This document shows, piece by piece, positions 31,777 through 39,394 of a stretch of DNA of 64,000 bases. Numbering within the stretch: the stretch's first letter is position 1; every line of letters begins with the position of its first letter. The notes beneath the pieces are model-generated. The model did no database searches and was not told the DNA's origin. It was given only the letters and a program-made list of their open reading frames with translations. The DNA comes from Streptomyces caatingaensis (GTDB lineage: Bacteria > Actinomycetota > Actinomycetes > Streptomycetales > Streptomycetaceae): assembly GCF_001187435.1 (NCBI RefSeq), contig NZ_LFXA01000008.1, positions 1 through 64,000 on the forward strand, given 5' to 3'. The position numbers were made by a program, and so were the translations under genes.

Positions 31777-32445
31777 ATGACTGCCGTCCTGCCCGGCCCC
31801 CGCACCCCCCTGGCCGCCGCGCCGCAGGCCGGCGCCCGGTCGGAGCTGCACCGCTGGTACGAGGACGAACTGGGCTGGACCGTGACGGACGGGACGCCCC
31901 CCTGCCTGCCGACCGGAGTGCGTTTCGACGCCCTGGGCATGCCCGCCGCGCCGGGCTTCGCCGTGCTCCGCCGCGTGCGCCCGGTGGGCCCGGCCGCGCT
32001 GGACCGGCGGAGCGGAACGCTCTGGTTCCTGACCGCCACGGGCACCGCGGAGGAGCTGCCGGAGCTCCTCCGGTGGCTGGAGTGGGGCGGGATCGCCCTG
32101 GACCTCACGGCGCGGGGCCCGGGCGGCCGGATCGTCGCTCCGGCCCCGGTGCGGCCCGTGCGGGCCGCGGGGCTCCCCGGCGGTGGCCCGCCGGATCCGC
32201 GGGAGGCCGTGTGGGTGCGGCCTCCCCGGTCTGGGTGCGCACTGGAGCCGACCCTTCCGGTGACCGGCCTCGGGGGCGGCACCGACGCCCCCGATCTCGT
32301 ACGGCTCGTGAGCGCGGCGGCCACGGAGTGCCACCGTGCCCGGTTGCTGCGCGCCGGACGGCCGCGCAGGGTGCCGACGGGGGTCAGCCGTTGGCCTTCT
32401 CGTACGCCTCACGGATCTCGGCCGGGACACGGCCCCGGTCGTTGA
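31777..32445 (+). CDS. Conserved Streptomyces protein of unknown function
   Basis: A 222-residue soluble protein from ATG 31777. The core (about residues 20-95) is 'RSELHRWYEDELGWTVTDG', 'PTGVRFDALGMPAAPGFAVL' and 'GTLWFLTATGTAEELPELLRWLEWGGIALDL', which resembles part of the bifunctional DNA primase/polymerase N-terminal family seen in actinobacteria. The catalytic motifs are not clear, so I do not assign activity. The last third is Arg/Pro rich, and its final 62 bases overlap the 3' end of lsr2 on the other strand, so the true stop could be affected by a frameshift or the overlap may be real. It diverges from clpC. Confidence 0.7.
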   Translation: MTAVLPGPRTPLAAAPQAGARSELHRWYEDELGWTVTDGTPPCLPTGVRFDALGMPAAPGFAVLRRVRPVGPAALDRRSGTLWFLTATGTAEELPELLRWLEWGGIALDLTARGPGGRIVAPAPVRPVRAAGLPGGGPPDPREAVWVRPPRSGCALEPTLPVTGLGGGTDAPDLVRLVSAAATECHRARLLRAGRPRRVPTGVSRWPSRTPHGSRPGHGPGR

Positions 32446-32716
32446 CGTTGTAGCCGTTCTCCTTGGCCCACGCGCGGATCTTGGCGGTGTCCGGGCTGCC
32501 GGCGGAGGCGGCCCGGCCCCGGGCCCGGCCGGTCGAGCGGCCACCGGTGCGGCGGCCGTTCTTGGCGTAGGGCTCCAGCGCCGCGCGCAGCTTGTCGGCG
32601 TTGGCGGTGTTGAGGTCGATCTCGTACGTCTTGCCGTCCAGGGCGAACGTCACCGTCTCGTCCGCCTCGCCGCCGTCGAGGTCGTCGACAAGAAGGACCT
32701 GAACCTTCTGCGCCAC
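32384..32716 (-). CDS. lsr2: Nucleoid-associated protein Lsr2
   Basis: Lsr2 is the actinobacterial H-NS-like silencer that binds A+T-rich DNA and bridges it. The protein has 110 residues from GTG 32716, with AAAGGA upstream. The N-terminal oligomerisation domain is 'VQVLLVDDLDGGEADETVTFALDGK' and neighbouring strands (about 4-50). A linker rich in Arg/Gly/Ser follows. The C-terminal DNA-binding domain has 'IRAWAKENGYNVNDRGRVP', with the RGR minor-groove hook. The 5' leader runs back to the small Cys-Cys ORF at 32804-32890. Lsr2 commonly silences acquired DNA such as the trypsin-NACHT island. Confidence 0.97.
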   Translation of the reverse strand: MAQKVQVLLVDDLDGGEADETVTFALDGKTYEIDLNTANADKLRAALEPYAKNGRRTGGRSTGRARGRAASAGSPDTAKIRAWAKENGYNVNDRGRVPAEIREAYEKANG

Positions 32717-32803
32717 GGGGGGATTCCTTTCATCGGCAGAAAAGGGATTACGGAGGAATAGCAAACCGCCTTTCCCGGAAAAACACAAACCCCCGGGGAA
32801 GGT

Positions 32804-32890
32804 TCAGCCGCCCTTCCGCACGGGAACGATGGCTTCCAGGGCGGCACAACAGGGGCGCGATTCGGACATTCGGACATAGGGCCCGGCCAT
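32804..32890 (-). CDS. 28-residue Cys-Cys peptide ORF coupled to the acetyltransferase gene
   Basis: Reading leftwards from ATG 32890, the ORF encodes MAGPYVRMSESRPCCAALEA followed by IVPVRKGG and a TGA at 32804-32806. Its ATG overlaps the TGA of the N-acetyltransferase gene by one base (TGATG), a typical coupled junction. The peptide has adjacent cysteines (residues 14-15) and a basic end. It sits about 90 bases upstream of the lsr2 start. It could be a regulatory leader peptide or a small protein. Chance occurrence in a GC-rich frame is possible. Confidence 0.45.
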   Translation of the reverse strand: MAGPYVRMSESRPCCAALEAIVPVRKGG

Positions 32891-33426
32891 CACAGATGCA
32901 GAAGCATCCGGCTGTTGCCAAGGGTGTTCGGCTTCACCCGTTCGAGACCCAGGAACTCGGCAACGCCCTCGTCATAGGAGCGCAGCAGCTCGCTGTAGAC
33001 ATCACGGTCCACCGGGGTCTCACCGATCTCGGCGAAGCCGTGCTTGGCGAAGAACTCGACTTCGAAGGTGAGGCAGAAAATGCGCCGCACCCCCAGCCAG
33101 CGCGCCGTCTGCAGGAGCTTGTCGAGGAGCGCGTGGCCGACTCCGCCGCCCTTGGCCGCCGGGTCGACGGCCAGGGTGCGGACCTCCGCGAGGTCTTCCC
33201 ACATCACGTGCAGTGCACCGCATCCGATGACCGTACCGTCTTCGTCCCGTTCGGCGACCCAGAACTCCTGGATGTCCTCGTAAAGGGTCACGGTGGCTTT
33301 GTCGAGGAGGATCCCGTCGCGGGCGTAGGCGTTGATGAGCCGGCGCACGGCGGGCACGTCGGCGGTCCGGGCCCGGCGGACGGTGACGACTTTTGCGGGG
33401 GCGGGCCGGTCGGTTGCAGCGGGCAT
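32890..33426 (-). CDS. GNAT N-acetyltransferase, N-acetylglutamate synthase-like
   Basis: A 178-residue protein from ATG 33426. The GNAT fold is clear: 'VTVRRARTADVPAVRRLINAY', 'EFWVAERDEDGTVIGCGALH', 'AEVRTLAVDPAAKGGGVGHALLDKLL' (acetyl-CoA pyrophosphate loop) and 'VRRIFCLTFEVEFFAKHGFAEI'. It matches the short amino-acid N-acetyltransferases that make N-acetylglutamate for arginine synthesis in actinobacteria. It starts 10 bases after the BlaI-type gene, so the two form an operon. The C-terminal 30 residues ('LERVKPNTLGNSRMLLHL') are typical of this subfamily. The arginine-pathway role is likely but not proven by context. Confidence 0.9.
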   Translation of the reverse strand: MPAATDRPAPAKVVTVRRARTADVPAVRRLINAYARDGILLDKATVTLYEDIQEFWVAERDEDGTVIGCGALHVMWEDLAEVRTLAVDPAAKGGGVGHALLDKLLQTARWLGVRRIFCLTFEVEFFAKHGFAEIGETPVDRDVYSELLRSYDEGVAEFLGLERVKPNTLGNSRMLLHL

Positions 33427-33435
33427 AACCGGACG

Positions 33436-33831
33436 CTATCGCCCGGGGGGCGGCGCCCCGTCCGCGGGTCCGTCGAGTTGGACGACCCGGATCGCGTCGC
33501 GGAGGGCTTCGCGTTGTTCGGCCGACATCATGCCGAAGAAGGCGACGAGAGCGGCCGCCGGGTTGTCGCTGACCGACCACGCTTCGTTCATCAGTGCGGC
33601 CGAGTAGGCGGCCCGGTTGGAGACCGCCTCATATCGATAGGCGCGGCCTTCCGCTTCCCGCCGCAGCCAGCCCTTCTGATACAGGTTGTCCATTACGGTC
33701 ATCACGGTGGTGTAGGCGATCGACCGTTCCTGCTGAAGGTCTTCGAGGACTTCTCGAACAGTGACCGGCCGGTTCCACTCCCACACGCGCGTCATGACGG
33801 CGTCTTCCAGATCACCGAGGCGTCGAACCAC
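33436..33831 (-). CDS. BlaI/MecI/CopY-family transcriptional repressor
   Basis: A 131-residue protein from GTG 33831. The winged helix-turn-helix is 'LGDLEDAVMTRVWEWNRPVTVREVLEDL' then 'IAYTTVMTVMDNLYQKGWLRRE', with wing 'GRAYRYEAV', the BlaI/MecI pattern. The C-terminal dimerisation helices follow ('AAALVAFFGMMSAEQREALRDAI'). No protease sensor (BlaR/MecR M56) gene is adjacent, so it may answer to another signal. A TATTAT -10 box ends 6 bases before the GTG, so the transcript is probably leaderless. It is upstream of the N-acetyltransferase gene in one operon. Confidence 0.94.
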   Translation of the reverse strand: MVRRLGDLEDAVMTRVWEWNRPVTVREVLEDLQQERSIAYTTVMTVMDNLYQKGWLRREAEGRAYRYEAVSNRAAYSAALMNEAWSVSDNPAAALVAFFGMMSAEQREALRDAIRVVQLDGPADGAPPPGR

Positions 33832-33837
33832 ACGCGA

Positions 33838-33843
33838 ATAATA
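33838..33843 (-). promoter_or_regulatory. -10 box TATTAT of the leaderless BlaI-type gene
   Basis: TATTAT on the minus strand ends 6 bases before the GTG start at 33831, placing the transcription start at or next to the start codon. No Shine-Dalgarno is visible. No clear -35 was found. An operator for the repressor itself is expected in this A+T-rich patch. Confidence 0.5.
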
Positions 33844-33917
33844 GTGGGAGATGTCTCGAATGCCGGTTTATCGCGGGACGGCGGCAAGGCGGGCCGGAAG
33901 ACGGCGGACACGGAAAA

Positions 33918-33956
33918 GGGCGCGCGGCCCGGAAATGTTCACCGGGCCGCGCGCCC
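33918..33956 (-). terminator. Intrinsic terminator after the 59-residue membrane protein gene
   Basis: Perfect 15-base arms (33918-33932 and 33942-33956, GGGCGCGCGGCCCGG and complement) with a 9-base loop. On the minus strand the stem is followed by a T-run (CCCTTTTCC), a classic Rho-independent terminator 24 bases after the stop of the gene at 33981. Confidence 0.85.
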
Positions 33957-33980
33957 CGGGGCGCGGGTTTCCGCTCGGGT

Positions 33981-34160
33981 TCAGGCCCGGGGGGTCCGGG
34001 CTTCCGCCGAGGACGCCTCCGCGCGGGCGAGTGCCGCGTCCACGAGGGCGTCCTCCTTGGCCTTGTTCGCACCGCCCTGGCTCTTGACGATCGTCACGAC
34101 CAGTGCGGTGAAAGCGACCGCCATGACCACGGGCGGGACCAGCGCGGCGACATAGTCCAT
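33981..34160 (-). CDS. Small conserved single-pass membrane protein (59 residues)
   Basis: From ATG 34160 (MDYVAALVPPVVMAVAFTAL) to TGA 33981-33983. GAAGGAG lies 10 bases upstream, a proper Shine-Dalgarno. Residues 4-25 form one transmembrane helix. A short charged tail follows ('VKSQGGANKAKEDALVDAALARAEASSAEA' in part) that is probably cytoplasmic and helical. I know closely similar small proteins in Streptomyces genomes near lsr2, with no assigned role. The good Shine-Dalgarno, the strong terminator just downstream and the coherent composition support a real gene that is too short for usual ORF thresholds. Confidence 0.8.
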   Translation of the reverse strand: MDYVAALVPPVVMAVAFTALVVTIVKSQGGANKAKEDALVDAALARAEASSAEARTPRA

Positions 34161-34208
34161 GGCCGTCGGCTCCTTCTGTTCCGGAATCGGGTGGACGACC
34201 CGTCCAGA

Positions 34209-34925
34209 TTACGCGTGCGCCAGGGGCGGCCCTTGCGGGACCCGGCCCCCGGGCGGCGGTGCCGGTTTGCGGCGGGGCGGGAAGACCTCGCCGGGGGTGG
34301 GGATGGGGCGCTCGGGCCGGGGTGCGGCGGGCGGCGCCTTGGGCCGCTCCGGGGCCGGGGGCGTGCCGGGCCCGGGGGCGGGCTTGGCCCCCGGCCTGGC
34401 CCCTGGCTTGGCGCCCGGTTTGGCGCCCGGCTTGGGGGGCTCAGCCGCGCGGGTGGCGCGGGAGTGCGGCACGGCGGCCCCCGCGCGCCGCCCCTCGCGC
34501 TCGCAGCGGCGGAGCAGGGCGTGCCGGCGGACGGTCTCGGCCGGGCCGGCCGGGGCGGCGCACAGCGCGCGGAGGGCGGCCAGGTCCTCGGGGCCGGGCC
34601 GGTGCCCGGCCGCCAGGGCGTCCTGGAGCCGCGCCAGGTAGCCGGGGGCGGTGCCGGGGAGGGCGGCGCGGTAGCGGTCGAGGTCCGCGCGGAGGAAGGC
34701 GCTCAGCCGGTCGCTCTCGCGGGCGGCCTCGTCCACGGCCTCGGCGAGCCGGAGGCACTTCTGCCGGTCGCGCGTCTCGCGGTGATCGCGGTGCTCGTCG
34801 TGCATCTCGTGCGTCCCGGTGGGCTCGGTGCGGGGCTGGAGGGCGATGGCGAGGGCACGGCGCAGGACGCGCAGTTCGTCCGCGCTGAACGCCATGCCGC
34901 CGCGGGATCCATAGGGCGTTGGCAT
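34209..34925 (-). CDS. Hypothetical protein with helical N-terminus and Pro/Lys/Gly repeats
   Basis: A 238-residue protein from ATG 34925; an in-frame ATG at 34895 (MAFSADELRVL) is the other candidate. Residues 10-140 are helical and charged ('FSADELRVLRRALAIALQ', 'CLRLAEAVDEAARESDRLSAFLRADLDRYRAALPG' in part), likely a conserved helical bundle. Residues about 170-235 are a disordered tail with a tandem 'KPGA' unit (about 4 copies) and Pro/Lys-rich repeats. A TAAAGT box ends 6 bases before the ATG at 34925, suggesting a leaderless transcript. I do not recognise the family. Confidence 0.7.
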   Translation of the reverse strand: MPTPYGSRGGMAFSADELRVLRRALAIALQPRTEPTGTHEMHDEHRDHRETRDRQKCLRLAEAVDEAARESDRLSAFLRADLDRYRAALPGTAPGYLARLQDALAAGHRPGPEDLAALRALCAAPAGPAETVRRHALLRRCEREGRRAGAAVPHSRATRAAEPPKPGAKPGAKPGARPGAKPAPGPGTPPAPERPKAPPAAPRPERPIPTPGEVFPPRRKPAPPPGGRVPQGPPLAHA

Positions 34926-34931
34926 GGGGCG

Positions 34932-34937
34932 ACTTTA
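34932..34937 (-). promoter_or_regulatory. -10 box TAAAGT, leaderless start
   Basis: TAAAGT on the minus strand ends 6 bases before ATG 34925. A leaderless mRNA is suggested. The sequence just upstream is A+T rich (AAAATTGTCCGTTTAGCACT), but the -35 is not clear. Confidence 0.45.
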
Positions 34938-35044
34938 AGTGCTAAACGGACAATTTTCGCCTACCGGTGCTGTGTGGCGCGGCGACTCCTTTTTCCGCCC
35001 GCGTTGCCCCTCGCCCCGCCCCTTTCCCGCTCCCGGGCGCGGCG

Positions 35045-35842
35045 CTACGTCCGGGCCACGTTGCGTTCGTAGACCAGGCGCAGGCCGATCAGCGTCAGCC
35101 AGGGCTCGTGCTCGTCGATCACGGTCGCCTCGGCGAGGACGAGGGGGGCGAGGCCGCCCGTGGCGATGACGGTGACGTCGTCGGGGTCGTCGGCGAGCTC
35201 CCGCGCCATGCGGTTGACGACGCCGTCGACCTGGCCGGCGAAGCCGTGGATGATGCCGGACTGCATCGCCTCGACGGTGTTCTTGCCGATCACGCTCCGC
35301 GGCCGGGCCAGCTCGATCTTGCGGAGCTGGGCGCCCTTGACGCCGAGCGCCTCGACGGAGATCTCGATGCCGGGCGCGATGACCCCGCCGACGTACTCGC
35401 CGCGCGCGCTCACCGCGTCGAACGTCGTCGCCGTCCCGAAGTCGACGACGACGCACGGGCCGCCGTAGAGCTCGACGGCGGCGACGGCGTTGATGATGCG
35501 GTCGGCGCCGACCTCCTTGGGGTTGTCCATGAGGATCGGCACCCCGGTCCGGACTCCGGGCTCGACCAGGACGGCGGGGACGTCGCCGTAGTAGCGGCGG
35601 GTCACCTCGCGCATCTCGTGCAGCACGGACGGGACGGTGGAGCAGATGGCGATGCCGCCGATGCCCTCGCCCAGGTCGTCGCCGAGCAGCGGGTGGCGGC
35701 CCATCAGCCCCTGGAAGAGCACGGCGAGCTCGTCGGCCGTGCGGCGGGCGTCCGTCGAGATGCGCCAGTGCTCGACGATCTCCTCGCCGTCGAAGAGGCC
35801 GAGGACGGTCTGGGTGTTGCCGACGTCGATGGTGAGGAGCAT
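35045..35842 (-). CDS. coaX: Type III pantothenate kinase
   Basis: Phosphorylates pantothenate, the first step of coenzyme A synthesis; this class is insensitive to CoA feedback and needs a monovalent cation. 265 residues from ATG 35842. Type III signatures: 'MLLTIDVGNTQTVLGLFDG' (phosphate loop), 'GVPILMDNPKEVGADRIINAVAA', 'VVDFGTATTFDAVSARGEYVGGVIAPGI' (in part) and 'VIATGGLAPL'. The ATG overlaps the nadC stop (ATGA), so it is the last gene of the overlapping pan-nad operon. It is complete. Confidence 0.97.
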   Translation of the reverse strand: MLLTIDVGNTQTVLGLFDGEEIVEHWRISTDARRTADELAVLFQGLMGRHPLLGDDLGEGIGGIAICSTVPSVLHEMREVTRRYYGDVPAVLVEPGVRTGVPILMDNPKEVGADRIINAVAAVELYGGPCVVVDFGTATTFDAVSARGEYVGGVIAPGIEISVEALGVKGAQLRKIELARPRSVIGKNTVEAMQSGIIHGFAGQVDGVVNRMARELADDPDDVTVIATGGLAPLVLAEATVIDEHEPWLTLIGLRLVYERNVART

Positions 35843-36834
35843 CAGACGGCCTCCTCGCGCAGGTCCAGGCCGATGTCGAGGATCGGCGAGGAGTGCGTGA
35901 GCGAGCCGACCGCCAGGTAGTCGACGCCGGTGGCGGCGTAGGCGCGGGCGTTGTCGAGGGTGAGGCGGCCCGAGGACTCCAGCCGGGCGCGGCCGGCGAC
36001 CAGGGCGACGGCCTCGCGGGTGGCCTCGACGGTGAAGTTGTCGAGCATGATCAGGTCGGCGCCCTCGGCGAGCACCGGCGGGATCTGGTCGAGCCGGTCG
36101 ACCTCGACCTCGATCGGCAGGTCGGGGAAGCGCTCGCGGACGGCCTTGAACGCCTCGGCGACCCCGCCGGCGGCGACGACGTGGTTGTCCTTGACCAGCG
36201 CGGCGTCCGACAGCGACATCCGGTGGTTGACGCCGCCGCCGCAGCGCACCGCGTACTTCTCCAGCGCCCGCAGGCCGGGGGTGGTCTTGCGGGTGTCGCG
36301 GACGGCGGCGCCCGTGCCCTCCAGGACGTCCGCCCAGGCGCGGGTGGCGGTGGCGATGCCGGAGAGGCGGCAGAGGAGGTTGAGCATGCTGCGCTCGGCG
36401 GTCAGCAGGTCCCGGGTGCGGGTGCGGACGGACAGCAGCCGCTGCCCGGCGGCGACCCGGTCGCCGTCCTCGACGTGCCGCTCGACCTCGAAGGCGTCGG
36501 TGCACACCACGGAGAGGATCGCCTCGGCGACCCGCAGGCCCGCCACCGTGCCGGCCTCGCGGGCGGTGAAGTCGCCGGTGGCGACGGCGTCCTCGGGGAC
36601 GGTCGCGACGGAGGTGACGTCCACGCCGCCGTCCAGGTCCTCCTCGACGGCCATGTGCGCGATCTCCTCGACGAGCACCGGGTCCAGCCCGGCCTCGGCC
36701 AGCAGCGCGGCGAGGGACTCGTCGAGCCCGCACTCGTAGGCGGACGGGCCCTCGCCGCAGGCGCAGCCGTCGCCGCAGCCCGGTTCGTCGACGAAGGTGC
36801 CCAGCCGGTACTGGAGGTTCTCGGGGGTGCTCAC
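35842..36834 (-). CDS. nadC: Quinolinate phosphoribosyltransferase (nicotinate-nucleotide pyrophosphorylase)
   Basis: Converts quinolinate and PRPP to nicotinate mononucleotide in de novo NAD synthesis. 330 residues from GTG 36834, which overlaps the nadB stop by 4 bases. The catalytic body starts near residue 40 and has 'EEDLDGGVDVTS', 'VRDTRKTTPGLRALEKYAVRCGG', 'NHRMSLSDAALVKDNH' and 'DLIMLDNFTVE'. The first 40 residues carry an extra Cys-rich piece, 'GCGDGCACGEGPSAYECG', not needed for the known reaction and possibly metal binding. It lies between nadB and coaX in the overlapping operon. Confidence 0.96.
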   Translation of the reverse strand: MSTPENLQYRLGTFVDEPGCGDGCACGEGPSAYECGLDESLAALLAEAGLDPVLVEEIAHMAVEEDLDGGVDVTSVATVPEDAVATGDFTAREAGTVAGLRVAEAILSVVCTDAFEVERHVEDGDRVAAGQRLLSVRTRTRDLLTAERSMLNLLCRLSGIATATRAWADVLEGTGAAVRDTRKTTPGLRALEKYAVRCGGGVNHRMSLSDAALVKDNHVVAAGGVAEAFKAVRERFPDLPIEVEVDRLDQIPPVLAEGADLIMLDNFTVEATREAVALVAGRARLESSGRLTLDNARAYAATGVDYLAVGSLTHSSPILDIGLDLREEAV

Positions 36835-38513
36835 GCGGTGCTCCTCGGTGCTGCGGAAGGCGGGGCCGCCGGCGGGAAGGCGGCCGTCGCGGTGGTGGAG
36901 ACCGCAAGGGTACGGTCCGGGCGGAGGGTGACGAGAACGTGCCTGCGCCAGGCGGCATCGTCCCGGTCGGGCCGGTCCTCGCGCCAGTGGCTGCCCCGGG
37001 TCTCCTCGCGGAACAGGGCGGCGGCGACCAGGACGCGGGCGACCAGCAGCAGGTTGGTGGCCTCCCAGGCGTCGGTGCCGGGCTCGACGGCCTTGTCGGC
37101 CGCCTCCTCCTCGATGCGGGCCAGCTCGGCGGCCGCCCGCTCCAGGCTCTGCCGGGAGCGGAGCACGCCGGCGCCGGCCGTCATCACGCGCTGGACGGCG
37201 AAGCGGGTCTCCGGCGGGACGAGGCGCCCGGTCCGCGCGGCCGGGACGCCCTCCCCCGCCGGGCCGGGCGCGCCGCCGATGTCCGCCGCGATGCGCTCGG
37301 CGAAGACCAGGCCCTCCAGGAGGGAGTTGGAGGCGAGCCGGTTCGCGCCGTGCACGCCGGTGCACGCGACCTCGCCGCACGCGTACAGGCCGGGGACGGT
37401 CGTCCGGCCGTACAGGTCGGTGCGGACGCCGCCGGACGCGTAGTGCGCGGCCGGGGCGACGGGGATCGGCCCGGTGACCGGGTCGATGCCGTGGGCGCGG
37501 CAGGCGGCCAGGATCGTGGGGAAGCGCTCGGCCCACATGGCGGCGCCGAAGTGCCGGGCGTCGAGGTACATGTGGTCGGCGCCGGTCTCCTGCATGCGCC
37601 GCGTGATCGCCTTGGCGACGATGTCGCGGGGGGCCAGCTCGGCGAGTTCGTGCTGCCCCAGCATGAAGCGGACGCCGTCGGCGTCCACCAGGTGCGCGCC
37701 CTCGCCGCGTACCGCCTCCGACACCAGCGGCTGCTGGCCCTCGGCGTCCGGGCCCAGCCACAGCACCGTCGGGTGGAACTGGACGAACTCCAGGTCGGAG
37801 ACCTCCGCGCCGGCACGGAGCGCGAGCGCGACGCCGTCGCCGGTGGAGACGGACGGGTTGGTCGTCGCGGAGAAGACCTGGCCCATGCCGCCGGTGGCCA
37901 GCACGACGGCCCCGGCCCGGACGGCGCCGACGCCGTCGTGCTGGCCCTCGCCCATGACGTGCAGCAGGACGCCGGCGGCCCGGCCGCCGGCGTCCTTGAG
38001 GAGGTCGAGGACGAGGGCGTGCTCGATGATCCGGATCCCGGCCTCGCGCACGGCCGCGACCAGCGCCCGGGAGATCTCCGCGCCGGTCGCGTCGCCGCCG
38101 GCGTGGGCGATGCGGCGGCGGTGGTGGCCGCCCTCGCGGGTCAGCAGGATCTCGCCGGTCGTGGCGTCGGTGTCGAAGCGGGCGCCGGTGGCGACGAGCC
38201 GGCGGACGGCGTCGGGGCCCTCGGTGACGAGCGTCCGCACGGCCTCCTCGTCGCACAGTCCGGCGCCCGCGACGAGGGTGTCGTCGAGGTGCTGCCGCGG
38301 GGTGTCGCCCTCGCCGAGCGCGGCCGCTATGCCGCCCTGGGCCCAGCGGGTCGAACCGTCGTCCGGGCGGGCCTTGGTGACGACCGCGACCCGCGCGCCG
38401 CCGGCGGCGCAGCGCAGGGCCACGGTGAGGCCGGCGACGCCGGAGCCGATGACGACGACGTCGGCGTCGACGGACCAGCCGGGGCCGGGTGCCGCGAGGC
38501 GTATGCCACTCAT
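36831..38513 (-). CDS. nadB: L-aspartate oxidase
   Basis: Oxidises L-aspartate to iminoaspartate, the first step of de novo NAD synthesis, using FAD. 560 residues from ATG 38513. The FAD-binding Rossmann motif is '[15 protein letters not shown]', followed by '[13 protein letters not shown]', '[11 protein letters not shown]', '[47 protein letters not shown]' (given as short parts) and a C-terminal helical domain. Both start (ATGA with panC) and stop (GTGA with nadC) overlap neighbours by 4 bases, so translation is coupled along the operon. Confidence 0.96.
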   Translation of the reverse strand: MSGIRLAAPGPGWSVDADVVVIGSGVAGLTVALRCAAGGARVAVVTKARPDDGSTRWAQGGIAAALGEGDTPRQHLDDTLVAGAGLCDEEAVRTLVTEGPDAVRRLVATGARFDTDATTGEILLTREGGHHRRRIAHAGGDATGAEISRALVAAVREAGIRIIEHALVLDLLKDAGGRAAGVLLHVMGEGQHDGVGAVRAGAVVLATGGMGQVFSATTNPSVSTGDGVALALRAGAEVSDLEFVQFHPTVLWLGPDAEGQQPLVSEAVRGEGAHLVDADGVRFMLGQHELAELAPRDIVAKAITRRMQETGADHMYLDARHFGAAMWAERFPTILAACRAHGIDPVTGPIPVAPAAHYASGGVRTDLYGRTTVPGLYACGEVACTGVHGANRLASNSLLEGLVFAERIAADIGGAPGPAGEGVPAARTGRLVPPETRFAVQRVMTAGAGVLRSRQSLERAAAELARIEEEAADKAVEPGTDAWEATNLLLVARVLVAAALFREETRGSHWREDRPDRDDAAWRRHVLVTLRPDRTLAVSTTATAAFPPAAPPSAAPRSTA

Positions 38514-39394
38514 TGCCGCTCCTTGGTGCCGAAGGTGATCGGCATGTTGTCGATGAGGCGGGTGGTGCCCACCCTGGCGGCGACGGCCAGGATCGCCTCG
38601 CCGGTGTGGTCGCCGGCGGCCTCGGTGAAGTCGGCCGGGTCGACCAGGGCCAGGTAGTCGAGGACGACGGGCGGCTCGGCCGCGGCCGCCGCGTCGAGGA
38701 CGGCCCGGGCGGCGCGGCGCACGGCTTCCGGGCCCTGCGGCGCGGCCTCCAGCCCGGCCCGCAGGGCGCGGGAGAGGGCGAGCGCGGAGGCGCGGTCGGC
38801 GGCCGAGAGGTAGCGGTTGCGGCTGGAGAGCGCGAGGCCGTCGCCCTCGCGGACGGTGGGGACGCCGACGATCTCCACGGGGAAGTTGAGGTCGCGCGCC
38901 ATGCGGCGGATCAGCGCGAGCTGCTGGGCGTCCTTCTGCCCGAAGAGGGCCGTGTCGGGCGCGGTGAGGTGGAGCAGCTTGGCGACGACGGTGAGGACGC
39001 CGTCGAAGTGCCCGGGGCGGTGGGCGCCTTCGAGGCGCCCGCCCATGGCCCCGGCGGTGACGCGCACCTCGGGCTCGCCGCCCGGGTAGACCTCGGCGAC
39101 GGAGGGCGCGAAGACGGCGTCGGCGCCGGCCTCCTCCGCGAGGGCGAGATCGGCGTCCAGGGTGCGGGGGTAGCGGTCGAGGTCCTCGTGCGGGCCGAAC
39201 TGGAGCGGGTTGACGAAGACGGTGACGACGACCTGGACGTCCGCCCCGGCGATCCGGCGGGCCTCGCGGATCAGGGTGGCGTGGCCCTCGTGCAGGGCGC
39301 CCATGGTCATCACGACGGCGCGCGGGCCGGTGCCCGCGCCGGGGCGCGGCAGTGCGCGGAGCGCCGCCGCGTCGCTGATCAGCAGGTCGGTCAC
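38510..39394 (-). CDS. panC: Pantothenate synthetase (pantoate-beta-alanine ligase)
   Basis: Joins pantoate and beta-alanine with ATP to form pantothenate. 294 residues from GTG 39394. The nucleotidyltransferase motifs are '[19 protein letters not shown]' (HIGH-like), '[16 protein letters not shown]', '[14 protein letters not shown]' and the KMSKS-like '[11 protein letters not shown]'. It overlaps the upstream DUF2520 gene by 4 bases (GTGA) and nadB downstream by 4 bases. It is complete. Its position in the same operon as coaX links both ends of the pantothenate-to-CoA branch. Confidence 0.97.
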   Translation of the reverse strand: MTDLLISDAAALRALPRPGAGTGPRAVVMTMGALHEGHATLIREARRIAGADVQVVVTVFVNPLQFGPHEDLDRYPRTLDADLALAEEAGADAVFAPSVAEVYPGGEPEVRVTAGAMGGRLEGAHRPGHFDGVLTVVAKLLHLTAPDTALFGQKDAQQLALIRRMARDLNFPVEIVGVPTVREGDGLALSSRNRYLSAADRASALALSRALRAGLEAAPQGPEAVRRAARAVLDAAAAAEPPVVLDYLALVDPADFTEAAGDHTGEAILAVAARVGTTRLIDNMPITFGTKERQ

